Notes: a model not told the origin generated them from the letters alone. A stretch of DNA of 8,736 nucleotides from Actinomycetota bacterium (GCA_003567835.1 PWYO01000210.1:1-8736); one strand, 5' to 3'; counted from the stretch's first letter, positions 1-6,375 are shown. Program-made: numbers and translations.

Positions 1-2229
1 CCAGGAATTCCGGGTTGCCTTTCTATTTGTCCACCATGTGCCCGGGGGGTAATACCTGTTTAAAAAAGTTAGAAATTTTTTTTGTTTATACTTTGAATAA
101 TACAGGCCCGCGGCTTTTCTTGCGCTTAACACCATAGCCCGCTTCCTGACCTGCCAACCATTTGCCTGGTCCAGCGTTGTCCGTTTTTGCCTTGTTCTTT
201 TTGCCGGCAGCTTGTCCGCTTCTTTTGTCAGGTCCAAAAAAAAGGGTGACTGGGGCCTGGTCCGGTTGCTGGTGACAAACAAATGATTTTTTGCACGGGT
301 CAAGCCCACATAGAGCAGTCTGCGCTCGTTTTCCAGATGCCTTCTCTTGAGCGCTTCACGGCTGCATCTGTTTTTTTGGCTGAAGTAAGTAAACAGCTGA
401 ATGTCATAACTCTGGGGAAATGAAAAGGTGGCCGGTATGTATTCCAAATTGATAAAGGGAATAAAAACCGCTTCAAATTCCAGCCCCTTGCATTGGTGAA
501 AACTCAATAGCTGAACCTTGGCACTGTCCATAGGGTCCCCGCCCCTTTCGATCTCTTCCAGAAAATGGCTGTCTTCCACCTTCTCTAAAAAACACAAGTA
601 ATCATCAATGCTGGTATGCTTGTTGGCTTCACTGAAGTTTTTAACACTGGACAGAAAATCACTGGGGCCGTCCCATTGCCGATCTTCTATACCCTTTAGC
701 CCCACGTCATCATCCTTGGCCAGTTCCAGCAAGAAATCAAACACATCGCCGTCTTTGAGCCGATCAAACTTTTTCAAAGCCGCTATGAATTGCTGTATTT
801 TGAAAGCCTGGGTATTGCCTGCGGACCTGGCCTTTTTTTCCAAAAAATCCAAAATAGGCGCAAAACCGGTCCCGGACCGGTATTGCCTGGTCATTTTTTT
901 GCAATACAAAGGATCGAGGTTGATTACAGGGGAGAGAAAAATGCTTTCCAAAATAGAAACCAGGTCCTCTGTTTGGTCAAACGGCCTTCGAAACAGCTTT
1001 AAGAACTGCAGCATATAACGGACCATGGGATGGTCCAATACGGTCCTTGTCCCGCTTCTCTGGAAGGGGATCCCATTCTGCTGCAAGGCATTTTCCACAA
1101 TATGGGTTTCATAGCCCAGACCCTTAACAATGACCGCTATGTCCCCAAACACCACACCTTTGTCGGCCAGCTCCCTTATTTTGGCACAAATAAAACCGGC
1201 TTCTTCAAGCATATGATTGAAATCTTTGACCATCACTTTGCCCCTGTCAAAAGAAGAACTGGATTTTTTCTCCAGCCGGTTTTCATTCTTGGAAATAAAA
1301 TTTGAAGCCAGCCGGTTGATAGACTTGCTGTTTCTATCATTATGCTTTAACCGGATCATGTTTTTTTGTTCAACCCTTGCCCAAATTTTTTTAAAATTTT
1401 CAGACATTGAGCCCCTGAAACTAAAAATAGATTCATCATCATTGCCCCAAAAAATACAGTTTTCTCTGGCAAGAAGATCCACAATCTGCAGCTGGGCGTG
1501 GTTTAGCTCCTGGCTCTCATCCACCAATATATAATCATATTTTCTCTGGTACTGTTCTCTAAGTTTTTGGTCTGCCTTGAGCGTTTGCACCGTATCCTGT
1601 AAAAGCAGGCCGTAATTGTGCACACCATGCGTTTTAAGCTTTTTTAGGTAGCGGGCATAAATGCCTGCGATTTCCGATAAAGCCTTGCTGTAGTAAGGGT
1701 TGAATTTGGCAGAAACCGTACCCGGGTCCAATAGATTTTCCTGGGCTCTGAGGATAAAATCATATACCTCCTGCATATAGCTATTGGCCGTAAAACTGCT
1801 GCCCTGCATATAAGATGTGCTTAAGGGGTAATTCTTTTGGTCCAGTTTGGACATCACTTCCCACAGAAAGTTCCACTGTTGGGTGGCATTGAGCAGGGTA
1901 AGATCTTCATCGAGGCAGCGGGCGCTGCCCTCCCTGCCTTGCACATAACCGCTTATTGCCAAATCACGCAAAAAGTCCAGACAGAAGGAGTGGAAGGTAT
2001 TAATAGGCATTTCCAGGCAGCTCTTATCTGCGCCCCTGGCCGCTTGTTCACGAATGATCTTGGCCCACCTGCGGTTAAAGCTAAAAACCAGGATGCGGAA
2101 GGTGCTGATCTTTTTTTCTTGGGTCAGCCAGTTCAAAAGGCAGACCAGCAAACGGCTTTTGCCTGTGCCCGGGGGGCCTATGACACAAACATTGCCTTCA
2201 GTAATCGCTTTTTGAAGCTTTGTTAGCAT
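1..2229 (-). CDS. UvrD/Rep-family SF1 DNA helicase (3' part uncertain, open at window edge)
   Basis: ATP-dependent 3'-5' DNA helicase of superfamily 1A by family knowledge, probably cytoplasmic and acting in repair or recombination. All core motifs are visible, numbered from the ATG at 2229: Walker A GPPGTGKS (18-25), motif Ia ILVFSFNRRW (46-55), TFHSFC (78-83), Walker B ILVDESQE (234-241), motif III GNDDESIFSFRGS (262-274), motif V SFHQCKGLEFEAVFIP (576-591 region) and motif VI ERRLLYVGLTRAK (635-647). I chose this ATG because it places Walker A at residue 18, as is usual for the family. No good ribosome binding site precedes it, but a short ORF ends there in TGATG, which suggests translational coupling. 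The frame stays open to position 1, giving at least 743 codons. However, the reading after motif VI becomes basic and low in complexity, and a neighbouring frame gives a more natural end at 86-88, for about 714 residues (see 236-243). Helicase identity is near certain. The exact subfamily (PcrA, Rep or AddA-like) is not. Confidence 0.9.
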   Translation of the reverse strand, partial: MLTKLQKAITEGNVCVIGPPGTGKSRLLVCLLNWLTQEKKISTFRILVFSFNRRWAKIIREQAARGADKSCLEMPINTFHSFCLDFLRDLAISGYVQGREGSARCLDEDLTLLNATQQWNFLWEVMSKLDQKNYPLSTSYMQGSSFTANSYMQEVYDFILRAQENLLDPGTVSAKFNPYYSKALSEIAGIYARYLKKLKTHGVHNYGLLLQDTVQTLKADQKLREQYQRKYDYILVDESQELNHAQLQIVDLLARENCIFWGNDDESIFSFRGSMSENFKKIWARVEQKNMIRLKHNDRNSKSINRLASNFISKNENRLEKKSSSSFDRGKVMVKDFNHMLEEAGFICAKIRELADKGVVFGDIAVIVKGLGYETHIVENALQQNGIPFQRSGTRTVLDHPMVRYMLQFLKLFRRPFDQTEDLVSILESIFLSPVINLDPLYCKKMTRQYRSGTGFAPILDFLEKKARSAGNTQAFKIQQFIAALKKFDRLKDGDVFDFLLELAKDDDVGLKGIEDRQWDGPSDFLSSVKNFSEANKHTSIDDYLCFLEKVEDSHFLEEIERGGDPMDSAKVQLLSFHQCKGLEFEAVFIPFINLEYIPATFSFPQSYDIQLFTYFSQKNRCSREALKRRHLENERRLLYVGLTRAKNHLFVTSNRTRPQSPFFLDLTKEADKLPAKRTRQKRTTLDQANGWQVRKRAMVLSARKAAGLYYSKYKQKKFLTFLNRYYPPGTWWTNRKATRNSW
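236..243 (-). other. A8/T8 homopolymer, probable frame change in the helicase C-terminus
   Basis: On the coding strand this run reads ccc ttt ttt ttg in the helicase frame, just after motif VI (...TRPQSPFF). One extra T, or a -1 slip on U UUU UUU, enters a frame that reads GPDKRSGQAAGKKNK, continues through GKWLAGQEAGYGVKRKK and ends SRGPVLFKV with a TAA at 88-86. The unshifted frame instead runs through AT-rich DNA (61-100) off the window. Explanations are a sequencing or assembly undercall, a genuine mutation, or programmed or transcriptional slippage. The unshifted text SPFFLDLTKEADKLP is also plausible protein, so the change could lie somewhat further downstream, before about 120. Confidence 0.5.
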
Positions 2230-2366
2230 CAATATGACCAGGCTTTCGCGGGATCGACACAAAAAGGGCCGGACTTTCGCGCCATAGCACCAATAGCGCA
2301 CCATGGGACCCATTTGCCGGGATTGCCTGCCGCTTTGTGGTGGTCAAGCACTATGATGTCTTCCAT
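2229..2366 (-). CDS. possible 45-aa ORF coupled to the helicase, or the end of a degraded gene
   Basis: Unrecognised short reading frame from the ATG at 2366 to a TGA whose A is also the A of the helicase ATG (TGATG). AAAGG lies six bases upstream of its ATG, a reasonable ribosome binding site. The peptide starts MEDIIVLDHHKAAGNPGKW and ends GPFCVDPAKAWSY. It has three Trp, two Cys and a DHH string that resembles motif III of DHH phosphoesterases (RecJ-like), but none of the other DHH-family motifs are present. The frame is open a few codons further upstream (AYEKNLAKRYG) before stops. Adding one base to the seven-T run at 2386-2392 would extend it about 35 codons further. It may therefore be the tail of a broken gene rather than a true small protein. 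No function is assigned. Confidence 0.3.
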   Translation of the reverse strand: MEDIIVLDHHKAAGNPGKWVPWCAIGAMARKSGPFCVDPAKAWSY

Positions 2367-2807
2367 ACCATACCTTTTTGCTAAGTTTTTTTCATAGGCA
2401 ACCTATCATACACCGGGCGCAGCGGATCAAAAGCAGATCTAACAGCCCCAAGGCTGTGATACAGGCAGCCCTGTCATACATTTTCTTTTGATGATTGTCG
2501 TGGCCTTCCATACAATGGTTCTGATCTGCAAACCCTTAAGCTGGACAAAACGCCTTCTTTGGCAGCCTGTGCCATCATATTTTGCCCATATTGCCAATGT
2601 TTGGATAATAAGGGGGGCAACCAAGTGTGCCTCCATAAGAGCAGGACACCCTGCAGGCGGGCTTAGCGGCTGGATGTACAGATACTTTTCCGCGAACCAT
2701 CAGCTTGCACCCATTGGTATCTGTGAAAGCCTAAAATTCGGATGCCGTTTCAGATTTTTCTTGTGTATTTGTCCTGTTTTAAATTTTTCTTTCCAAATCA
2801 TTCTACA
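2367..2807. other. no convincing gene; possible degraded coding sequence
   Basis: This stretch lies between the tRNA and the helicase on the minus strand. Its base composition is like the neighbouring genes, not AT-rich like the other intergenic gaps. All six frames are broken. Minus-strand fragments that look protein-like include one from the ATG at 2700 (MVRGKVSVHPAAK, then GGTLGCPPYYPNIGNMGK), one from 2578 (MAQAAKEGVLSSLRVC) and one open from 2473 (LGAVRSAFDPLRPVYDRLP). They lie in different frames and I recognise none of them. A perfect 6-bp hairpin (ACAGCC/GGCTGT, 4-nt loop) lies at 2442-2457 without an adjacent T tract. It reads best as a decayed gene or a structured transcript. I found no repeats or transposon ends. 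Confidence 0.35.
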
Positions 2808-2881
2808 TGGAGCGGGCTACGGGAATCGAACCCGCATCTTGAGCTTGGGAAGCTCATGTACTACCATTATACTAAGCCCGC
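2808..2881 (-). tRNA. tRNA-Gly (anticodon CCC), CCA encoded
   Basis: The minus strand folds as a complete cloverleaf of 74 nt. The acceptor arms are GCGGGCT and AGCCCGC (7 perfect pairs), the D arm is GTAT/GTAC with loop AATGGTA, the anticodon arm is TGAGC/GCTCA with loop TTCCCAA (anticodon CCC), and the T arm is GCGGG/CCCGT with loop TTCGATT. The discriminator is T and CCA is encoded at 2810-2808. It decodes GGG glycine codons. It begins 10 bp after the stop codon of the upstream amaP-like gene on the same strand, so it may be processed from a shared transcript. I saw no separate strong promoter in that 10-bp gap and no clear terminator behind it. Confidence 0.97.
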
Positions 2882-2891
2882 GAAAAAAATA

Positions 2892-3611
2892 TTATTGGCT
2901 TTTATCTTCTTCTGTTTCCTGGGCGGAAACATCTTTTTGTTGATCCTCTTCTGTGTCCTGCACAATCTCTTCCTGGCTCGGTTGAGAGGCCTCTTCTGGT
3001 TGTTCTGCAGTCTCTTCCTGGACCGGCTGCAGTGCCTGTTCTGTTTTCTCGGTATCTTTTTGCGGTTCTTCTGCTTTTTTCTGTGGGGCTTCAGCCAGGT
3101 TTATCACTGTTAAATTTGTCTTAATGATCCGTATACCCAATTTATTGGTAGCAATATCCTTGGCAACATGGATAATCTCCTGCATTTTTTGGGGAAGATC
3201 GACATCTTCGCTTAAGTTAACCGCAATAGAATTGATAATACCCTTGGATTGGGGCTGCACCCGTATATGGGTATCTTGGACCCCTTCCAGGACCTCTATA
3301 GAAGATTTGATCTGCTTGGCCACGGATTCCAGGGTAATCATGGCATTGCCTTCTTTGACCTTGTATACACAGGCAACCTTTGGCTTCTTTTTGTAAAACT
3401 CCAAAAGCAGCAAAAATATGCTTACAGCCAGCACAAAAAGCAGAGCCAGAGAAGAAATAAAGGGATTAATGCTTACTTGGGGATTAAACACCCGAAGTGC
3501 CACCTCGGACCACACAAAAAAACCAACAAACTCATTGATGATGGCAACCATAGATACAACTGCCACCAATAGCAAAATGATAATTACCAAGACTTTATTA
3601 AAAATATGCAT
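2892..3611 (-). CDS. amaP: AmaP-like alkaline shock response membrane anchor protein
   Basis: Membrane protein of the AmaP type, which in staphylococci anchors the envelope-stress protein Asp23 to the cell membrane (family knowledge). The 239-residue product has two hydrophobic segments, about residues 5-26 and 51-70, joined by a loop with NEFVGFFVW. A cytoplasmic Asp23/DUF322-like region follows (about 80-172: ITLESVAKQIKSSIEVLEG, then RVQPQSKGIINSIAVNLSED). The C-terminal tail (about 174-239) is very rich in Glu and Gln, with loosely repeated QPVQEE and QPSQEE units, and is likely disordered. That acidic tail is longer than I would expect for the family. The start is supported by AGGGAG five bases before the ATG. 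No asp23 gene lies in the window. It is probably co-transcribed with the tRNA-Gly 10 bp downstream and divergent from the lipid kinase gene. Confidence 0.82.
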   Translation of the reverse strand: MHIFNKVLVIIILLLVAVVSMVAIINEFVGFFVWSEVALRVFNPQVSINPFISSLALLFVLAVSIFLLLLEFYKKKPKVACVYKVKEGNAMITLESVAKQIKSSIEVLEGVQDTHIRVQPQSKGIINSIAVNLSEDVDLPQKMQEIIHVAKDIATNKLGIRIIKTNLTVINLAEAPQKKAEEPQKDTEKTEQALQPVQEETAEQPEEASQPSQEEIVQDTEEDQQKDVSAQETEEDKSQ

Positions 3612-3626
3612 CCCGTCTCCCTTTTA

Positions 3627-3654
3627 TTTAAAACACAGCCTATACGATTATAAT
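3627..3654 (+). promoter_or_regulatory. candidate promoter for the lipid kinase gene
   Basis: TATAAT at 3649-3654 with TTTAAA at 3627-3632, spacing 16 bp. The start of transcription would be near 3661, about 80 nt before the ATG. This -10 overlaps the minus-strand -10, because the octamer ATTATAAT (3647-3654) is palindromic. A second weaker option is TATGAT at 3703-3708. The choice cannot be made from sequence alone. Confidence 0.3.
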
Positions 3655-3675
3655 AAAAGAAAATCATTTAATAAA
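3647..3675 (-). promoter_or_regulatory. candidate promoter for amaP/tRNA-Gly
   Basis: A perfect TATAAT reads on the minus strand at 3652-3647, with a weak TTTATT 17 bp upstream at 3675-3670. It would give a leader of about 30 nt containing the AGGGAG site before the ATG at 3611. The -10 is convincing and the -35 is poor. Confidence 0.35.
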
Positions 3676-3739
3676 GTAATTTATTTTATCCCAAAAAGAA
3701 TGTATGATTGAACATTAATGTCAAAGAAATAAACTGGCC

Positions 3740-4618
3740 ATGCAAAATTTAATAATCTTAAACCCTTCTTCTGCGATGGGTTCAACGCTCAAGGCCCGAG
3801 AAAAAATTGAGTCTGAATTCAAAAGACTGGGCATAGGTTATGATTTATATACAACCAAAAGCACCCAGGACATTTTTGACATCACCAAAAAAAATCTTCA
3901 TGCATACCGTAATTTTGTGGCCGTAGGCGGAGACGGTACCGCGCATTATGTAGCCAATGCCCTGGCCGGTACGGACCGCAACCTGGGCATTATACCCACC
4001 GGCTCCGGAAATGATGTTTGCGCAAATATGAAAATCCCTAGGGATATAGGCGCATGCTGCCAAATTTTAAAACAGGGCAAAACCAAACGTATTGATATGG
4101 GACTGATCAATGATACCGATTATTATCTGGGGGTTGCCGGCTCAGGCTTTGATTCGGAAGTCAATGACCTGGCCAATAAAACCAGATTTCCTTTAAAGGG
4201 CGCATCAAAATACAAATATGCTGTTTACAGCACCCTGGTCACTTTCCGGTCCAGAGAGTTCTTGGTCACTTTTGAAAACAGGCAAAAAAAGTTTTTTGGG
4301 ATGATGGTTGCAGTCACCAACCTCCCCAGCTATGGCGGAGGCATGATCATCACCCCCGGTTCTGATCCCATGGACGGTCAATTGGATGCTTGTTTTATAA
4401 AAAGGATGACCAAAGCGCACTTTATAAGGCTCTTTCCCACCGTCTATAAGGGAACCCACATATCCGACCCCAGCGTAGAGCTGCTGAAAACCAAAAAAAT
4501 AAAAATTGAATGCCCCACTTACCCATTTAGCGTTTTTGCCGATGGAGAATATATTTGCAAGCTTCCTGCAGAATTTAAGGTAAAACCCGGCATTCTCAAT
4601 GTATTGGTGCCCGGCTAA
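3740..4618 (+). CDS. diacylglycerol kinase family lipid kinase (DagK/YegS/BmrU type)
   Basis: Probable ATP-dependent lipid kinase, expected to phosphorylate diacylglycerol or a related lipid at the inner face of the membrane and so feed phosphatidic acid back to phospholipid synthesis (family knowledge). The 292-residue length is typical. Visible marks are the N-terminal NPSSAMGS (8-15, phosphate-binding loop region), the catalytic nucleotide loop GGDGT (63-67), IPTGSGND (85-92), the SYGGGMIITPGSDPMDGQLD segment of the C-terminal beta-sandwich domain, and FADGE near the C-terminus. No convincing ribosome binding site precedes the ATG, but NLIILNPSS is the expected family start and a stop codon lies a few codons upstream in frame. 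It converges on the solute-binding protein gene, the last 4 bp being shared. The exact lipid substrate is unknown; sphingosine- or undecaprenol-like substrates are not excluded. Confidence 0.9.
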   Translation: MQNLIILNPSSAMGSTLKAREKIESEFKRLGIGYDLYTTKSTQDIFDITKKNLHAYRNFVAVGGDGTAHYVANALAGTDRNLGIIPTGSGNDVCANMKIPRDIGACCQILKQGKTKRIDMGLINDTDYYLGVAGSGFDSEVNDLANKTRFPLKGASKYKYAVYSTLVTFRSREFLVTFENRQKKFFGMMVAVTNLPSYGGGMIITPGSDPMDGQLDACFIKRMTKAHFIRLFPTVYKGTHISDPSVELLKTKKIKIECPTYPFSVFADGEYICKLPAEFKVKPGILNVLVPG

Positions 4619-5784
4619 TACCTGGTCCAAGCACCATTGGTGAACACAAATACAGTAGAAGCCGGCTCCAGCCGATCTCCATTTGAATCAAAGGCCAAAG
4701 TACCCGCAACACCTTCATAGGAGATTTCCCTGAGCTCCCTTAAAATTTCACCGGGGTTGACCGAATTCGCACTTCTCATAGCCTGGACAATCATGTGGAC
4801 TGCATCATAAGTATAAGGTGCATATTTGCCTGGCCCCATATCCTCTTCCATGCCCATTTTTTCCGCATGAGCGGTATACTTTCGCCAAAAATCAACCGCC
4901 CGATCATTTTCAGTATATCTGGCAATGGAGGGTGGATCCGCAATAACCGCCAATAAGCCTTCAAGCTCTGTTTCTCCAGCCAGCACACCAATCTGGTCAT
5001 TTTTGCCCAATTCCTCGGTTACAAACAGAGCATCAATGCCGGCTTCCCGGGCATTTTTGATCACATTGGCCAACTGGTCATATTCAAGGCAGGCAAATAT
5101 AAGGTCAGGGCCATCAAGTACCAGATTTTCGATCAATATTTCATAACCTTCCTCAGCAAAATCCATGGAATACCGCCTATCCACTTCTATTTCCTGCTGG
5201 CTTAATGCTTCTATGAGGTAATCTGTCAAATGAAGAGCATACTCGCTGCGATTATCAATAACCACCAGGTCTTGGGGATTTTTTCCGATCAGAAAAGTGG
5301 CAATATTGTCCACCCGCTGTTGGTTATTGATCACCATACGGAAAAAATTATTGCCCACTGTGGAGAGTTCTTCTCCATGGGCGGAAGGAGAAAGAATGGG
5401 GATATTGTATTCTTGATAAACAGGGACAGAGACTCGGGTGGTGCCATTAAATGCGGAACCAACCACTGCAGATACATCCTGCTCTACCAATTCCTGAGCA
5501 GCTAAAAATGCCCTTTCAGGATTGCCTTCATCATCTCTGGTTACCAATTCTATTTGATAGCTGAAGCCTCCGATTTCAATGGGGGAAAGTTCCGATACAG
5601 CCAGGCTTGCACTAATGGTTTGATCCAGTCCAAAATATTCATATTCTCCGGACAGTACAGTCTGGTTGCCGATTTTGATAATCCTTTCCCTGGCATCGCA
5701 GGCTGTAAAGTTTAACATCAAGGATACGACCAATACCCATGCTGCTGCTAAAATCAGAAATCTGCTGCTGTTTCTAAAACCCAT
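4615..5784 (-). CDS. ABC-type branched-chain amino acid/amide solute-binding lipoprotein (LivJ-like)
   Basis: Extracytoplasmic solute-binding protein of periplasmic-binding fold type I (Peripla_BP_6/LivJ-like), expected to deliver an amino acid or amide to an ABC importer. The 389-residue product begins with a lipoprotein signal peptide: n-region MGFRNSSRF, hydrophobic core about 9-24, and lipobox-like FTAC with Cys29 as the lipidated residue. Phe at -3 is unusual for a lipobox. Two lobes follow, with family-like segments VLSGEYEYFG, AAQELVEQDVSAVVGSAFNG, ILSPSAHGEELS, GKYAPYTYDAVHMIVQAM and a C-terminal AGTLAFDSNGDR. The start ATG is preceded by GGAG at 10 bp. No permease or ATPase genes are adjacent, so it is an orphan here and may serve a transporter elsewhere or act as a sensor. 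The TAG stop overlaps the TAA of the convergent lipid kinase gene. The ligand cannot be predicted from sequence. Confidence 0.88.
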   Translation of the reverse strand: MGFRNSSRFLILAAAWVLVVSLMLNFTACDARERIIKIGNQTVLSGEYEYFGLDQTISASLAVSELSPIEIGGFSYQIELVTRDDEGNPERAFLAAQELVEQDVSAVVGSAFNGTTRVSVPVYQEYNIPILSPSAHGEELSTVGNNFFRMVINNQQRVDNIATFLIGKNPQDLVVIDNRSEYALHLTDYLIEALSQQEIEVDRRYSMDFAEEGYEILIENLVLDGPDLIFACLEYDQLANVIKNAREAGIDALFVTEELGKNDQIGVLAGETELEGLLAVIADPPSIARYTENDRAVDFWRKYTAHAEKMGMEEDMGPGKYAPYTYDAVHMIVQAMRSANSVNPGEILRELREISYEGVAGTLAFDSNGDRLEPASTVFVFTNGAWTRY

Positions 5785-5810
5785 ATCTTCATTACTCCAT
5801 TTTCTACATG

Positions 5811-5816
5811 ATTATA
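5811..5816 (-). promoter_or_regulatory. -10 box upstream of the solute-binding protein gene
   Basis: Perfect TATAAT on the minus strand, 26 bp before the ATG at 5784. It is preceded by a nine-T tract (5819-5827) that fills the spacer. The -35 hexamer is poor (ATTATC at 17 bp). The leader would be about 20 nt and carry the GGAG site. Confidence 0.4.
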
Positions 5817-5844
5817 TCAAAAAAAAAGGAAATGATAATTCTTT

Positions 5845-5873
5845 TTGCCAAAAACTATGGTAGAATTTACAAT
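5845..5873 (+). promoter_or_regulatory. sigma-A-type promoter for the degV operon leader
   Basis: TTGCCA (5845-5850), a 17-bp spacer and TACAAT (5868-5873), matching the consensus at 5 of 6 positions in each box. Transcription would start near 5880, about 510 nt before the first downstream gene with a good ribosome binding site. It is the best promoter match I found on the plus strand of this window and is back-to-back with the promoter of the solute-binding protein gene. Confidence 0.45.
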
Positions 5874-5879
5874 AATGTT

Positions 5880-6375
5880 AATGTCAAACCCCATATATGA
5901 GCGTATCGGATTTGTTGGGCACAAAAATACATCAGCAAGGACTGCAGCAGAATCCTAAAGCTGGGCGAGGCCGTTTGGCCAAGCATAGGCCAGGGTTCTA
6001 TGTCGGCGCATTTGTACCGCCATCAATCAATAAAAATGGTATTGCGCAGACCATCAGGCTTCCAGGCCCATCAGCGCAAAATTCTGGTAACTGTTTAGAC
6101 ATGATGCGGCTTTTGTAAAAACTGCAACCAAGAGCCTTTGTATGCAGGAAAGCGTATAGGATAAGGGGGCATGATAAAACCCGGTTTGCAGCCGGCAAGA
6201 TATGGTTTGCAAAAGCTGACCAAAACATGTTTCAGAGATCAAGATTCCAGCAGTCAGTTTATGGGTATGCGGCCAACAGAAAAACTGTACATAACCATAT
6301 AAAGTGAAAAAAGAAACAAATATTGGCAAAAAAGGTCTAATTTCTTAAATGGCATCCTAAAAAGACCATATTTGT
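5880..6375 (+). other. long untranslated-looking leader or degraded region before degV1
   Basis: No convincing gene lies in this 500-bp stretch. The longest plus frame (ATG at 5897, 73 codons) has no ribosome binding site and no recognisable sequence. A 43-codon frame at 6171 (MIKPGLQPARYG) follows a G-rich run placed too close to its ATG. The first half has a base composition like coding DNA. Small self-complementary pieces occur (GGCCGTTTGGCC near 5970), GGTTTGCA is repeated near 6181 and 6205, and GGTCT/AGACC could pair across 6334-6367 just before the ribosome binding site. It could be a regulatory leader, a small RNA, or a decayed gene. I matched no known riboswitch class. Confidence 0.35.

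Noticed and set aside
1..60. Near-palindrome CCAGGAATTCCGGG and the CCCGGGGGG run, considered as a mobile element end
   Set aside because: Too short, without a partner copy or target duplication in the window. GTGCCCGGGGGG also occurs at the Walker A codons of the helicase, which looks coincidental.
608..2226. Several plus-strand frames of 70-136 codons
   Set aside because: They are shadows of the helicase gene, which has every SF1 motif on the opposite strand, and none resembles a protein family.
2281..2343. Upstream ATGs (2313 and 2304) as alternative helicase starts
   Set aside because: They add residues (MVRYWCYGAK) not typical of the family, with no ribosome binding site, while the ATG at 2229 gives the usual distance to Walker A.
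2439..2636. Minus-strand frame of 65 codons (MEAHLVAPLIIQ)
   Set aside because: No ribosome binding site and no recognisable sequence; it overlaps other equally plausible broken frames, so I treat it as part of the unresolved region.
2808..2881. tRNA 3' end as an integration site
   Set aside because: I found no repeat of the tRNA end and no integrase or other mobile gene within the window.
2488..3113. Plus-strand frames of 151 and 123 codons across the tRNA (reading GYGNRTR and RESNPHLELGK)
   Set aside because: They are antisense translations of the tRNA-Gly gene and of the amaP-like tail, a well-known source of false ORFs.
5897..6118. Plus-strand frame of 73 codons (MSVSDLLGTK) in the degV1 leader
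   Set aside because: No ribosome binding site and an unusual composition with no family resemblance; adjacent frames are just as open.
5998..6228. Minus-strand frames of 76 and 91 codons in the degV1 leader
   Set aside because: They lack ribosome binding sites and recognisable sequence, and overlap each other in different frames.
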